Shown: in pieces, positions 37,432 through 47,081 of the stretch
Numbering within the stretch: position 1 is the first letter of the stretch
Layout of the letters: the number at the start of each line of letters is the position of its first letter
Assembly: GCA_903901875.1 (NCBI GenBank)
Contig: CAIUSO010000031.1
Span: 1 to 64,000, forward strand
DNA length: 64,000 bases
Origin: an uncultured Geobacteraceae bacterium
Lineage (GTDB): Bacteria; Desulfobacterota; Desulfuromonadia; Geobacterales; Pseudopelobacteraceae
Reading direction: 5' to 3'
Translations under genes and position numbers: made by a program
Notes under the pieces: generated by a model
Databases searched by the model: none
Told to the model about the DNA's origin: nothing
The model's input: the letters and a program-made list of their open reading frames with translations, nothing else

Positions 37432-38808
37432 TTAGAATACTGCTATGGAGCGGGTCTGAGTGAATATTTCCTCTACCGCAGACACCCAATCAGCACTGAA
37501 GCTATCTGTATTAGTCAGCCATGTTTCGATGCTTCGCGACGTTTCAACCTTAACAGCAGCCTTTTCGTCGCATACTGCTGATACAATAAGAGCACCGGTA
37601 CCCTTCATTTTCCCATCCAACTCATTGTCGGTCATGGCAGCGAAAGCACGGCTCAATGAGTCAAAGTCTTTTACTGAGATATGCTTACATCGCTCTTTCT
37701 TCAACAATTCAGCCCCTTCAAGCAGCATGGCGTATTGCGTCGGCTTATCGGGAAACGATGTGCTCAGCTCCTGATGGAGATAATAAAGCTGGCGTTCCAA
37801 AGTAATACGTGGCAGCCCTTGGACCGCAAGATAGTTGGCAAACCATAATACCTTACGAATTAATGTTTGGTGATCGAGCTGTGCGAGGGTTACTAACCAA
37901 GCCGAGTCGCCACTTGCAAAACGCCTTCCCCTCTCTCCGTAACGTGCCTCAAAATAGGAAAACTCTTCAAAACAGAGGCGGCCAGCAGACGTTGCAGCTG
38001 CAACTTCCCTCTCATCTGTCGGCACCGCATGGTTTGACACCTCAGGATTTATGCTCGCTGCCGAGAATCTCATACCATCAACGGAGGGCAACGGATAAAG
38101 TCCCCTATGAATTTTTTCCATAAAGGAGAAGGACTCATTCACCGCACGCTGTATCTGAACAAACGCCTGTTCGTCAAAACAACTGCCATTTATAAGATGT
38201 TCGTATGTTGCCTGATATTCGCGGCTCTTCTCACCGTACACCCCAGAGAATGTGGCACCGTTTTCTTCGTCTGCTTGAAAACTGTTTTGTACCTCATCGC
38301 GATAAGCATGAGTAATCTGCAACACATGGTGAAGAGTAAAGAGGTACCCTATTAAACAGACCGGTTCTTCGCTAGCGAGAAATCTCATTCTGGCAATGAG
38401 AGCATCGACAGAGTGCCTTACGTCTATGATTTCCTGTAGTAAGGAACTGTTGAAATAGGTCAGGTCATCCACGATCCGCATAAAATGACTTTTATCGGCT
38501 TCCAAATCAGTACGGATCACTGATTGTAGAATATCTAACGTATCTAACCTTAATTTTTGGGTGGAGTTGTCCCTGCTCTGAACGGAGGATAAGTATGCAA
38601 CAAGCCGCTCAAGTGTGTTAAATATAGCGGCAAAGGCACGGAGTTGGTTAATGTAGGAGGGAAGTGGCAATGTGCCATTAGTAAGTGCTCCAAAGAAGGG
38701 AAGGCTTTTGAAACTGTCCAAAAGAGCGGCAGACTCAGACTGCATTCTCGTAATTACATTTTCTGACAGATGTTTATTTCTGTGAGCGTCTCTATTACTG
38801 ATGGTCAT
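37432..38808 (-). CDS. Heme-oxygenase-fold protein linked to a sensor kinase
   Basis: The product has about 458 residues. The first ~250 follow the helical layout of heme-oxygenase-like proteins: FKSLPFFGALTNGTLPLPSYINQLRAF, then EPVCLIGYLFTLHHVLQITHAY as the helix over the heme, and a terminal FVQIQRAVNESFSFMEKI. The proximal His and the GDLSGGQ-type distal motif of true heme oxygenases are not where expected. A second conserved part begins CFEEFSYFEARYGERGRRF. The start at 38808 overlaps the upstream kinase gene by 14 bases and is preceded by AAAGGGA, so the two are co-expressed. I infer a ligand or redox sensing partner rather than an enzyme; this is not proven. Confidence 0.55.
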   Translation of the reverse strand: MTISNRDAHRNKHLSENVITRMQSESAALLDSFKSLPFFGALTNGTLPLPSYINQLRAFAAIFNTLERLVAYLSSVQSRDNSTQKLRLDTLDILQSVIRTDLEADKSHFMRIVDDLTYFNSSLLQEIIDVRHSVDALIARMRFLASEEPVCLIGYLFTLHHVLQITHAYRDEVQNSFQADEENGATFSGVYGEKSREYQATYEHLINGSCFDEQAFVQIQRAVNESFSFMEKIHRGLYPLPSVDGMRFSAASINPEVSNHAVPTDEREVAAATSAGRLCFEEFSYFEARYGERGRRFASGDSAWLVTLAQLDHQTLIRKVLWFANYLAVQGLPRITLERQLYYLHQELSTSFPDKPTQYAMLLEGAELLKKERCKHISVKDFDSLSRAFAAMTDNELDGKMKGTGALIVSAVCDEKAAVKVETSRSIETWLTNTDSFSADWVSAVEEIFTQTRSIAVF

Positions 38809-41800
38809 ATTGTCCCTTTCCCGGAGGCAGCCATTTCTCAAGCATTTCAGCCAGATCGGCCTTTTTAAGCGGCTTGGTCAGGTAATCATCCATCCCAACA
38901 CCAATACACATTTCCCTATCTCCCTCCATGGCATTGGCTGTTACCGCTATTATCGGTACCTTATGATTAATGACGTGTGAGGAGCTATCCCTGATAACCG
39001 TCGTCGCTTCATAGCCGTTCATTTCCGGCATCATACAATCCATCAAGACAAGATCATAGTCAGCTATTTCCAGTGCCCGAACCGCTTTCGCTCCGTCGGG
39101 GACCACATCAGCGGTGTAACCGATGTTCTTCAGTAGATTACAGATGATTTTCTGATTTATCGTATTGTCTTCTGCCAGGAGAATCCGGGTGGCAGGTGCG
39201 CTCACAGCTGTTTCTGGTTGGCCAATAACAGCTGCATTCTGCGGCTCTACTCTCTCAGCCGGGCATACGTCCGACTCCGCTCCCTGATCTTTTTTAGAAA
39301 GTTCTAATCTTGCTGTAAACCAGAAAGTGGAACCTTTGCCATATTCACTCGTTACGCCAACTTCTCCCCCCAGAAGTTCCGCCAGTTCCTTGGAGAGTGC
39401 CAATCCCAAGCCGGTGCCGCCGTGGCAACGGGTTGAGGAACTATCAATCTGGGAAAAAGCGGAAAAAATTCCCTTTAGGACCGATTCTTTAATACCACGG
39501 CCGGTATCATGGACATCGAAGCGTATGATTGCAAAACCGAACTCCACAGCCTGGCAGGAGACCGCTATGACAACGGTTCCTTTTGCGGTGAACTTGAGAG
39601 CGTTATCAACCAGGCTGGTCAGTATCTGCAGCACTTTACCCGCATCCCCTTTCAAATGGCAGGGGACTGCGGGGGCGATTCGAGTGGAAAGCCCGATCCC
39701 GGAATCTGTGGCTCTGGTGATAAATTTATCTGTTGTTTCATGGATGATTCTCTGTAGATTGAAATCCTTACTTTCAAGAGTCAGCCTATTTATCCTGATC
39801 TGGGTAAAGTCAAGTATGTCACTGACTATCCTGAGGAGATCTTGACCACAGCTGTTGGCAATTTGCGCAAAATCCCGCTGTTCATCGGTCAGATCACTTT
39901 CAAGCAATATATCTGTCATTCCGATCATCCCGTTTAACGGGGTACGCATCTCATGGCTCATTACTGCCAAAAATTCATCCTTGGCTTGATTCGCTATTTC
40001 GGCTTTTTCTTTTGCCGTTATGAGCGACGATTCCAGTTCCTTACGCTTGTTGATATTTTCTTTGATGCTGACATAATGGGTTATGACACCCTCTTCATCA
40101 CGCATCGGTGAAACTTTGGCGTATTCGAAATTGATTTCACCTTTTTTGTTCCTGTTTATGAACTCCCCCTCCCACATCTGCCCGCTCTTTATGGTGGACC
40201 AGAGTTCCTGGTATGTTTCCGGTGGAGTTAGGCCCGATTTGAGCACACGCGGATTCTGCCCAATAGCTTCTTCAGCTGAATAACCGGTTAATGTGACAAA
40301 GAACGGATTGACGAATTCTATCGTGCCACTGGTATCAGTAATCACGACCGTAACGGGACTCTGTTCAATGACACGGGAGAGCATACTCAGCTGCCTTTCA
40401 GCCGCTTTACGCCAGGTAATATCTTCGTGTGATATTACCGCGTATCTGACACCGTTAACGCTGAAGGGGTTCGCCGTACAAATGAACCAGAGGTCTTTTT
40501 CAGGGGTTTGGCACGGATATTCCTTCATGAATTGTGGTGAAGTGCCTTCCAGCACCGCGCTGATTCCGGTGGTAAATTCTTTTACAGCAGGATCCTGTTC
40601 GGCTGCAGGGGATTGACAGGCAAAGAAATAGTTTGATCCTATGCTACTAAACTCTTTTATCGCATCGTTCTGCATGCCGAAATATTCCCAGGCACGATTG
40701 GTGGTAATGATGGTTCCCTGGGGGTTTAAGACACAGATATGCGCCCTGATACCGTCAAGGGTTGCTTTGTAAAACTGATCCTGCGCCGTCAGGTTCGCTT
40801 CAGCTTTTTTTAAATCGGTGATATCTGTGATAAGAGCAAAGAAACCATGGAAGTTGCCCCCGACACCGTCCGGTATATAGTGTGCCCAGGCATAACCGGT
40901 GCTACCATCTGCTTTCATTAAAGTACGTTCGAAATGTTGTGGTTCCCCTTGCATGACTGCGTTTATAAAAGGCTCATTTTGGCTGAATAATTCGTCGCCC
41001 ATAAGGTCCCGGATATGGATACCCTTCATCTGCTCCGGACTTTTTCCGAACCATTCCTGATAGGTTAGATTGGCAAACCTGCACCGGAGATCCTGATCCC
41101 AGTAGCCAACCATTCCCGGGAGCACATCAATCAGCTGCCTCATGAAACGTTCACTCTCCGAAAGCATATCAGAAACCTGCTTTTGTTCTGTTATATCAAG
41201 GTGGAATCCCTGCATGAGCAGAGGAGTGCCATCCAGATCCCATTGGGTTACACTCCCATAGTCGCTCACCCAAACCCATCCTCCATTTTTATGCTTCATG
41301 CGAAATTCGTTATGTAATGGCCGGGAAGGGTCCTTGACGTGAATGTTGAACTGCTCATATATGCTATTAGTATCGTCGGGATGAACGGAGTCCAGTAACG
41401 TCTGAATGGTGATGGGGGCGAGCTCCGCACAGGTGAAGCCGAACATCCCCGCCCAATGTTCATTAACGACCGCTTCACCGGTTTTGATATTCCACTCCCA
41501 GGTTCCGGCACCGGTACCGTTAATTATACCGTCAAGACGGTGTTGTTTTAGCTCAAGTTCTCTGTGCTTATCATTGAGGGCGGAGGCTATGGTAACTCGA
41601 TCCGTTATATCGTGGGAAATTTCCGATGTACCAATGACACCCCCCTGAGAATTGTACACGGGCGAGAGTGAGACCGACACATCTATTACACTGCCATCCT
41701 TGCGCAGGCGGAGGGTATCAAAGTGATTGATACTGCAACCGTTACGAATCTGCACCATAAACATTGTCTCTTCATTCCGCTGCAGTTCGGGTATCACAAG

Positions 41801-42325
41801 AGAGATTGGTTTTCCAATAGCCTCGTCACGGCAATAGCCATACATTCGCTCTGCCCCGACATTCCAGCTGGTAATGGTGCCCTCCAGCGTTTTGGCTATA
41901 ATGGCGTCGTCAGAGGATTCAACGATCGCCGCAAGGGCAGCACGTTCTGCCTCGACCAGTTTTTGCCCGGTTACGTCGGTAAAAACGAACATCAACTCAT
42001 TGATTTCAACTTTCTGAATACTGACCTCAAGTATCAGTCTGCTGAAATTGCCTTTGCAGCCCTCAAGAGTAACGGTCAGTTCTTCACACACCACCCCGTA
42101 TTCTCCGGAAAACCGATCAACCAACCGATGGATCTCCGGTGCAACAGGGTCAAGAATATGAAAAATATTATCTATCATGCCGTGGCTGGCAATCCCCATA
42201 AGCAACGCAACTGCTTTTTGAGTTAGCATTATTACGTCACCATTAATGGCAACCCGGGCAATGGCCACAGGAATCTTGTTCAGAAAGGCCAGCAGTTCAT
42301 CATCTTGAGTAATGTATTTATCCAT
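38795..42325 (-). CDS. Multi-PAS hybrid histidine kinase
   Basis: The product is a cytoplasmic hybrid kinase of about 1176 residues, with no signal peptide or clear membrane helix. Six PAS-type domains (about 10-120, 125-245, 260-385, 390-505, 515-635, 645-765) feed into HisKA with His near 791 in AVMSHEMRTPLNG. The HATPase has SLVDNALKFT, DTGRGI and [18 protein letters not shown]-terminal REC follows with acceptor Asp in LVLMDCMMPEMNG and conserved LTKP. It probably senses several cytoplasmic cues. The start at ATG 42325 (MDKYITQDDELL) is preferred to an ATG 14 codons upstream. It overlaps the heme-oxygenase-fold gene, which should be its functional partner. Confidence 0.85.
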   Translation of the reverse strand: MDKYITQDDELLAFLNKIPVAIARVAINGDVIMLTQKAVALLMGIASHGMIDNIFHILDPVAPEIHRLVDRFSGEYGVVCEELTVTLEGCKGNFSRLILEVSIQKVEINELMFVFTDVTGQKLVEAERAALAAIVESSDDAIIAKTLEGTITSWNVGAERMYGYCRDEAIGKPISLVIPELQRNEETMFMVQIRNGCSINHFDTLRLRKDGSVIDVSVSLSPVYNSQGGVIGTSEISHDITDRVTIASALNDKHRELELKQHRLDGIINGTGAGTWEWNIKTGEAVVNEHWAGMFGFTCAELAPITIQTLLDSVHPDDTNSIYEQFNIHVKDPSRPLHNEFRMKHKNGGWVWVSDYGSVTQWDLDGTPLLMQGFHLDITEQKQVSDMLSESERFMRQLIDVLPGMVGYWDQDLRCRFANLTYQEWFGKSPEQMKGIHIRDLMGDELFSQNEPFINAVMQGEPQHFERTLMKADGSTGYAWAHYIPDGVGGNFHGFFALITDITDLKKAEANLTAQDQFYKATLDGIRAHICVLNPQGTIITTNRAWEYFGMQNDAIKEFSSIGSNYFFACQSPAAEQDPAVKEFTTGISAVLEGTSPQFMKEYPCQTPEKDLWFICTANPFSVNGVRYAVISHEDITWRKAAERQLSMLSRVIEQSPVTVVITDTSGTIEFVNPFFVTLTGYSAEEAIGQNPRVLKSGLTPPETYQELWSTIKSGQMWEGEFINRNKKGEINFEYAKVSPMRDEEGVITHYVSIKENINKRKELESSLITAKEKAEIANQAKDEFLAVMSHEMRTPLNGMIGMTDILLESDLTDEQRDFAQIANSCGQDLLRIVSDILDFTQIRINRLTLESKDFNLQRIIHETTDKFITRATDSGIGLSTRIAPAVPCHLKGDAGKVLQILTSLVDNALKFTAKGTVVIAVSCQAVEFGFAIIRFDVHDTGRGIKESVLKGIFSAFSQIDSSSTRCHGGTGLGLALSKELAELLGGEVGVTSEYGKGSTFWFTARLELSKKDQGAESDVCPAERVEPQNAAVIGQPETAVSAPATRILLAEDNTINQKIICNLLKNIGYTADVVPDGAKAVRALEIADYDLVLMDCMMPEMNGYEATTVIRDSSSHVINHKVPIIAVTANAMEGDREMCIGVGMDDYLTKPLKKADLAEMLEKWLPPGKGQYDHQ

Positions 42326-42388
42326 AAGGTACCCCACTCCTGCCCGGTATAATAACGAATCAAGCAAGGGTTGTCAGCTTACAACTCC

Positions 42389-42659
42389 TTACAACGTACA
42401 GATCACCCTGGCTGTTATGGTTACCGTGCCAACTTCGTTAAATTTTATAGAGTTACCGACGAGGTTAATAATGATTTGCTGCAGTCTGCCGGAGTCCCCC
42501 TTCAAAAACAATGGAACGTCTGGAGCTATCTCTTTGATTAACATTAACCCTTTTTCAGCAGCCAGAAGCCCCAGAATCTCAATGCAGTCATTTATTGATA
42601 CTCACAAGATTGAAATGTACCGGTTCCAATTCCAGTTTTCTTGCTTCGATCTTTGAGAA
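42389..42659 (-). pseudogene. Frameshifted histidine-kinase fragment
   Basis: Read on the minus strand, this gives FSKIEARKLELEPVHFNL (the end of a HisKA domain), then a one-base frameshift near 42592, then ILGLLAAEKGLMLIKE, PLFLKGDSGRLQQI and NLVGNSIKFNEVGTVTI (the N-box of a HATPase domain), ending in a stop at 42389. It lies between two intact kinase genes and closely resembles their core. It is a degraded duplicate, not part of either. Confidence 0.8.
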
Positions 42660-42743
42660 GTCATGTTGACTGAACTCCAAGTGGTTTTTTAGGGGAAGCA
42701 AGAGACTATTCATCGCTAAGACACTTAACTTACTCGTTAAACT

Positions 42744-45221
42744 CTAATGTGACAACCACTTTTCAACCATCACGGTAAGCTCCGTTTTTATTACCGGCTT
42801 TGCCAGATAGTCGTTCATACCAACCCCAAAGCACATATTAAGGTCACCAGTCGTCGCGTTAACAGTCAAAGCAATTATCGGAATATTATTTTTGAGTGTT
42901 GAAAAATCTGAGTTTCTGATTATGGCTGTCGCCTCATACCCATGCATTTCAGGCATTGCGCAATCCATCAGGACCAGATCATAATCTATCAGCTTGAGCG
43001 CATTCACCGCTTCATGACCATTGGCAACAACATCTGCCTTATACCCCAGCGAGATCAGCATCCTCTGGACGATTTTCTGGTTGATGACGTTATCCTCTGC
43101 CAATAGAATTCGGACAGGTTTCTTCTTGGATTCTGCAATAGTATGCCTTGTAATTAGTTCTGCTGCCTCAGACGAACTCCATATCCCCTGTTGAGCTCGT
43201 CCTAAAGCCAAGGCAATGCAATCCTTCATGAGGGTATGTCGCACCGGTTTCGTCATGTAACCGACAAAACCAATCTGTTTAAGAATAGCAGCATCTCCCC
43301 GCTGGCCAAGGGAAGTTACCATCACCAATAGAGTTTTCGATATAAGGGGATTTGATTTGATGTTTTGACCAAGTTCCAGTCCATTCATACCGGGCATTTC
43401 ATGGTCCAGTAAGGCCATATGAAATGGCTCACCGTTACAGGATGCGTGCAAGAGAATATCATATGCAGAGCTACCATCATGTGCTTCTCCATATTGATAT
43501 CCCCATTGAGCGAGAAGAGTAGTCATTAATTTCCGGTTTGTACTGTTATCATCAATCACCAAAATACGAACTCCCGAGTGATCAAATGATGGAATAGAAG
43601 CGTGGTCTGGAACCATTCTGACCGCTTGCTTCTCAAACTGAGCGGTAAACCAGAAGGTAGATCCCTTCTCCGTCTCGCTTCTCGCACCTATTTCACCACC
43701 CATCAGTTCTACCAATTGCTTGCAAATTGCAAGGCCCAGTCCGGTACCACCGTATTTTCGTGTTGTCGAACCGTCCAACTGAGTAAAAGGGAAGAAAAGC
43801 GTATCAATCCGATCAGTCGGTATGCCGATTCCAGAATCATGGACCTCAAACAAAACGATAACAAAACCGTCACAATCAGATGCCAGCTTGACCCTTACAT
43901 TAATTTCTCCCGTTTCAGTAAATTTAATGGAATTGGCCAAGAGGTTACTCATAATTTGGCGAAGTCTGCCGGGATCTCCTTTCAGATACGATGGAACATC
44001 CGGATCAATACGACACATCAGTTCCAGATTTTTGTCAAATGCGCGAAGAGCAAACATCTCGATGGTATCTTCAACCGTCGTACACAGGTCAAATGATAGA
44101 ATTTCAACATCCAGCTTCCCTGCTTCAATCTTGGTAAAATCAAGGATATCATTGATAAGTCCCATCAGATGTTCACTACTCTTTTGGACAATTCCAATAT
44201 ACTCTCGCTGCTCTTCGTCCAGTTCGGTATCAAGCAAAAGACTGGTCATACCAATCACACCATTCATGGGCGTTCTGATTTCATGGCTCATGGTTGCCAA
44301 AAAAGAACTTTTGGCCTGGGTGGCAGACTCAGCTCTCATCTTTTCGATAACGAGCTGTTTCTGTGTTACAATTCTCTCTGTGATATTCTCTTTAATTGCC
44401 ACATAGTTTGTAATAACTCCTTCGTCCCGAAGTGCCGTTATTACTGTATGTTCCCAGAACAAGCTTCCATCTTTACTTTTATTGAGAATTTCCCCCTCCC
44501 ATGTTTCACCGGCTTTGATAGTTGCCCACAGTTTTTCAAAAACCTCTGGTGGCGTTTCGCCTGATTTCAATAGCCGGGGGTTCTGCCCAATAGCCTCTTC
44601 GTATGCATAACCGGTAAGTTCCGTAAAGTGGGGGTTTACATATTCGATTTTCCCGTCAATGTCTGTTATAACAATAGTGACCGGTGACTGCTCAATTGCT
44701 CGTGTTAACATACGTAATTTCATTTCCGTCTGCTTACGCACATTAATGTCAAATTCAAGCTGTACATTTTTAGCTGCAAGCTCATCAGTTAAGATAACAA
44801 GCCGCTCATTATCCAGCTTACTTTTGACTACGTAATTCTTTTTTTGTAACAGGTTCATTATCCTGAAGCGAAGTTCCAACGCATCGTATGGCTTTGATAT
44901 AAAATCATCTGCCCCTCTGGCTAATGTACGAATAGCCGCGTCTCTATTACCAGCCGCCACTATTACAGAAATATTTTTTAAATGATGTGAGTCTCTAATA
45001 TGCGCCAGTGTCTCCTCACCCCCCATTACGGGCATATCCAAATCTAAAATAATCAAATCGGTATCATGGTGAATCGCCAATAAATCCAGACATTCTCTCC
45101 CATGAGAAGCCATGACAAGTTTTTCAATATCAACGAACTCACGGAGCATCTGCTGAAGCATGAGTTGATTCATAAGATCGTCATCAACAATCAAGATTTT
45201 TACAGTTTTCATCGTTATCAT
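42744..45221 (-). CDS. REC-PAS hybrid histidine kinase with two C-terminal REC domains
   Basis: The product has about 825 residues: N-terminal REC ([14 protein letters not shown]; acceptor in [13 protein letters not shown]), one PAS (about 160-280, with [12 protein letters not shown]), HisKA ([13 protein letters not shown]), HATPase ([33 protein letters not shown]), then a REC with [13 protein letters not shown] and a last REC with [13 protein letters not shown]. Three receivers in one chain suggest a phosphorelay hub or cross-regulation by another kinase. No membrane helix. I chose ATG 45221, preceded by AGGGGA, over an earlier in-frame codon. The PAS and core are very similar to the next two kinase genes to the left. 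Confidence 0.86.
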   Translation of the reverse strand: MITMKTVKILIVDDDLMNQLMLQQMLREFVDIEKLVMASHGRECLDLLAIHHDTDLIILDLDMPVMGGEETLAHIRDSHHLKNISVIVAAGNRDAAIRTLARGADDFISKPYDALELRFRIMNLLQKKNYVVKSKLDNERLVILTDELAAKNVQLEFDINVRKQTEMKLRMLTRAIEQSPVTIVITDIDGKIEYVNPHFTELTGYAYEEAIGQNPRLLKSGETPPEVFEKLWATIKAGETWEGEILNKSKDGSLFWEHTVITALRDEGVITNYVAIKENITERIVTQKQLVIEKMRAESATQAKSSFLATMSHEIRTPMNGVIGMTSLLLDTELDEEQREYIGIVQKSSEHLMGLINDILDFTKIEAGKLDVEILSFDLCTTVEDTIEMFALRAFDKNLELMCRIDPDVPSYLKGDPGRLRQIMSNLLANSIKFTETGEINVRVKLASDCDGFVIVLFEVHDSGIGIPTDRIDTLFFPFTQLDGSTTRKYGGTGLGLAICKQLVELMGGEIGARSETEKGSTFWFTAQFEKQAVRMVPDHASIPSFDHSGVRILVIDDNSTNRKLMTTLLAQWGYQYGEAHDGSSAYDILLHASCNGEPFHMALLDHEMPGMNGLELGQNIKSNPLISKTLLVMVTSLGQRGDAAILKQIGFVGYMTKPVRHTLMKDCIALALGRAQQGIWSSSEAAELITRHTIAESKKKPVRILLAEDNVINQKIVQRMLISLGYKADVVANGHEAVNALKLIDYDLVLMDCAMPEMHGYEATAIIRNSDFSTLKNNIPIIALTVNATTGDLNMCFGVGMNDYLAKPVIKTELTVMVEKWLSH

Positions 45222-45871
45222 ATCTAGTCCCCTGTCAACCGACACTTTGCTACCTGGAGGAGCCTTTGATCGAAAATATTTATTCTACCTAACGGCACTG
45301 AAACCGCCCTCAGTGGTCTGTCGGGTTTAGGGAACCGTCCCGAAATTCCGCCGTTTGAGAGTAGCTTTCCATCTTGAAGACCAAGATAGTTATTCAAAGC
45401 ACAAGAAAACTTGGCAAATCATAGTAATTAGAAATTGGCTCTTTTATTAATGCATTTACCTGAGACAACGAATCCATTTATCATTCGGATCCAACCGCAC
45501 ACAAAGGAACTGCTTTATCAAATTTGACAGTAATTGTCTGTAGGTAAATCTGGACACTTCCAACTATCATTTCATGATGGATTATCAAACATTTTATGAC
45601 GTTGACTACGAACGATTTCGGACTCTATCAAATGACTCCTCATCATAGACTGCTATCTACCAACGGCAGACAACCTGGTCACGCCGTTATTTTTACTGTC
45701 GTTATTTTTGCTTGGTTTTTATTGTGAACTGACATAATGTTGTAGACTATTCAGGAGAAACGACGCAGTACACGGTTAGAATCAGCGGCTAAAAACTTAA
45801 ACTATTTTTACCTTTCCAAGATATATTCTGTGAGAGTACCATTTGGATTTGACAGTAACACATTATATTTC
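45222..45871. other. Divergent intergenic region, no gene recognised
   Basis: About 650 bases between two divergent kinase genes. AT content is higher than in the genes. Short open frames here show no protein character. It probably carries promoters in both directions, but no convincing -35/-10 pair was found. Confidence 0.5.
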
Positions 45872-47044
45872 ATGAGTATACCTATGAAAACTGATCCGGC
45901 AACCGACGATCGCCCTACCATTCTTGTCGTTGACGATGTTCCTGACAACCTGTCGAACATGAACAATATCCTACGTGATAATTTCAGGGTAAAGGTCGCC
46001 AGTAGTGGTGAAAAGGCACTGAGGATTGCTCGCCTGGATAAAGCACCCGATCTGATCCTGCTCGATATCATGATGCAAGGCATGAATGGCTATGAGGTCT
46101 GCCGCGAACTCAAGGCTGATGCCAGCACCTGTGGTATTCCCATTATTTTTGTCACGGGAAAAACTGAGATCGACGATGAAAAACACGGGCTGGATCTTGG
46201 TGCTGTTGACTATATTACCAAACCGATTAGCCCTCTAACCATGTTGGCACGCATCCGCAACCATCTCGACCTAAAGAGATTAAATGATAATCTGACCACA
46301 CTTGTAAAGCAGCGCACATGTGAATTGGAGCAGGCCTATAATAGGCTGAATGCTCTTGACGCAGGAAACAGGGATTATCTGCTAAGCATTTCCCACGAGC
46401 TCCGAACACCTGCCAATGGGGTGTTGGGTATTGCTCAACTGGCACTCGATGAAATTACGGATGAGTCCTTGCGCTCTGAGTACATGGAGATATTTTCAAC
46501 TTCAAGTAATCGTTTAATGACTTCAATTGATGCAGCACTACAGTTGGCAAATTTGCAAGCTGGCGAACCGATTGCCACTCTTCCTGTCAATTTCGGGGAA
46601 ATCGTTACGAAGGCCGGCTCTTTTGTCAGAGAGTCTTTTACCGAAAATGAGCTGGTAATTACTACTTCACAAATGGAACAGTGCCTCGTTCTAGGAAATG
46701 AGGAGCTTCTCTGCCGGAGCGTTATAACATTACTCAGAGCAGCTCAAAAAATGGCAACCAGTGGTGCCCTTCTTGGGTGTCGGATTGATACGGCGGAAGA
46801 GTGGGCGGTCCTCCGGATTTCCTTTGGTGGACGCCCTCTATCACATGAATTGTTGAACTCCATTTTCGACACCTTTTCTCACCATCGCACATGCTCTTAT
46901 GTAGAGGAACTCGGGTTGGCCCTACCGCTTGCATCTGAGCTTGTAAAGTCCATGGGAGGAAGTGTCAATATACGACAAACTTCACATGGTGGCGAATTTA
47001 TGTTGAAACTTATCAAAGTAAGCCATGACCCCACAAAGGTGTGA
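45872..47044 (+). CDS. REC-HisKA protein with degenerate ATPase domain
   Basis: The product has about 390 residues. An N-terminal REC is intact (ILVVDDVPDNL; acceptor in [17 protein letters not shown]). A HisKA with SISHELRTPANGVLG follows. The C-terminal region is where HATPase should be, but the N-box (here CRSVITLLRAAQKMATSG), the DxGxG box (here ISFGGRPLSHE) and the GTGLGL box (here EELGLALPLAS) are not conserved. It may therefore not bind ATP and could act as a phosphotransfer or dimerisation partner of the neighbouring kinases. It lies alone on the plus strand. The start is uncertain: ATG 45872 or 45884, with no clear ribosome site. Confidence 0.75.
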   Translation: MSIPMKTDPATDDRPTILVVDDVPDNLSNMNNILRDNFRVKVASSGEKALRIARLDKAPDLILLDIMMQGMNGYEVCRELKADASTCGIPIIFVTGKTEIDDEKHGLDLGAVDYITKPISPLTMLARIRNHLDLKRLNDNLTTLVKQRTCELEQAYNRLNALDAGNRDYLLSISHELRTPANGVLGIAQLALDEITDESLRSEYMEIFSTSSNRLMTSIDAALQLANLQAGEPIATLPVNFGEIVTKAGSFVRESFTENELVITTSQMEQCLVLGNEELLCRSVITLLRAAQKMATSGALLGCRIDTAEEWAVLRISFGGRPLSHELLNSIFDTFSHHRTCSYVEELGLALPLASELVKSMGGSVNIRQTSHGGEFMLKLIKVSHDPTKV

Positions 47045-47081
47045 ACTCATTTTTCTGGCCGAGCTCATGAATATTTTTTAG

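Noticed and set aside
33758-45330. Vague similarity between the gaps near 33758-33800 and 45289-45330 (CTAACGG followed by GG.TTT motifs), considered as shared insertion-sequence ends
   Set aside because: The match is too short and gapped to support by eye; no transposase or target duplication was seen.
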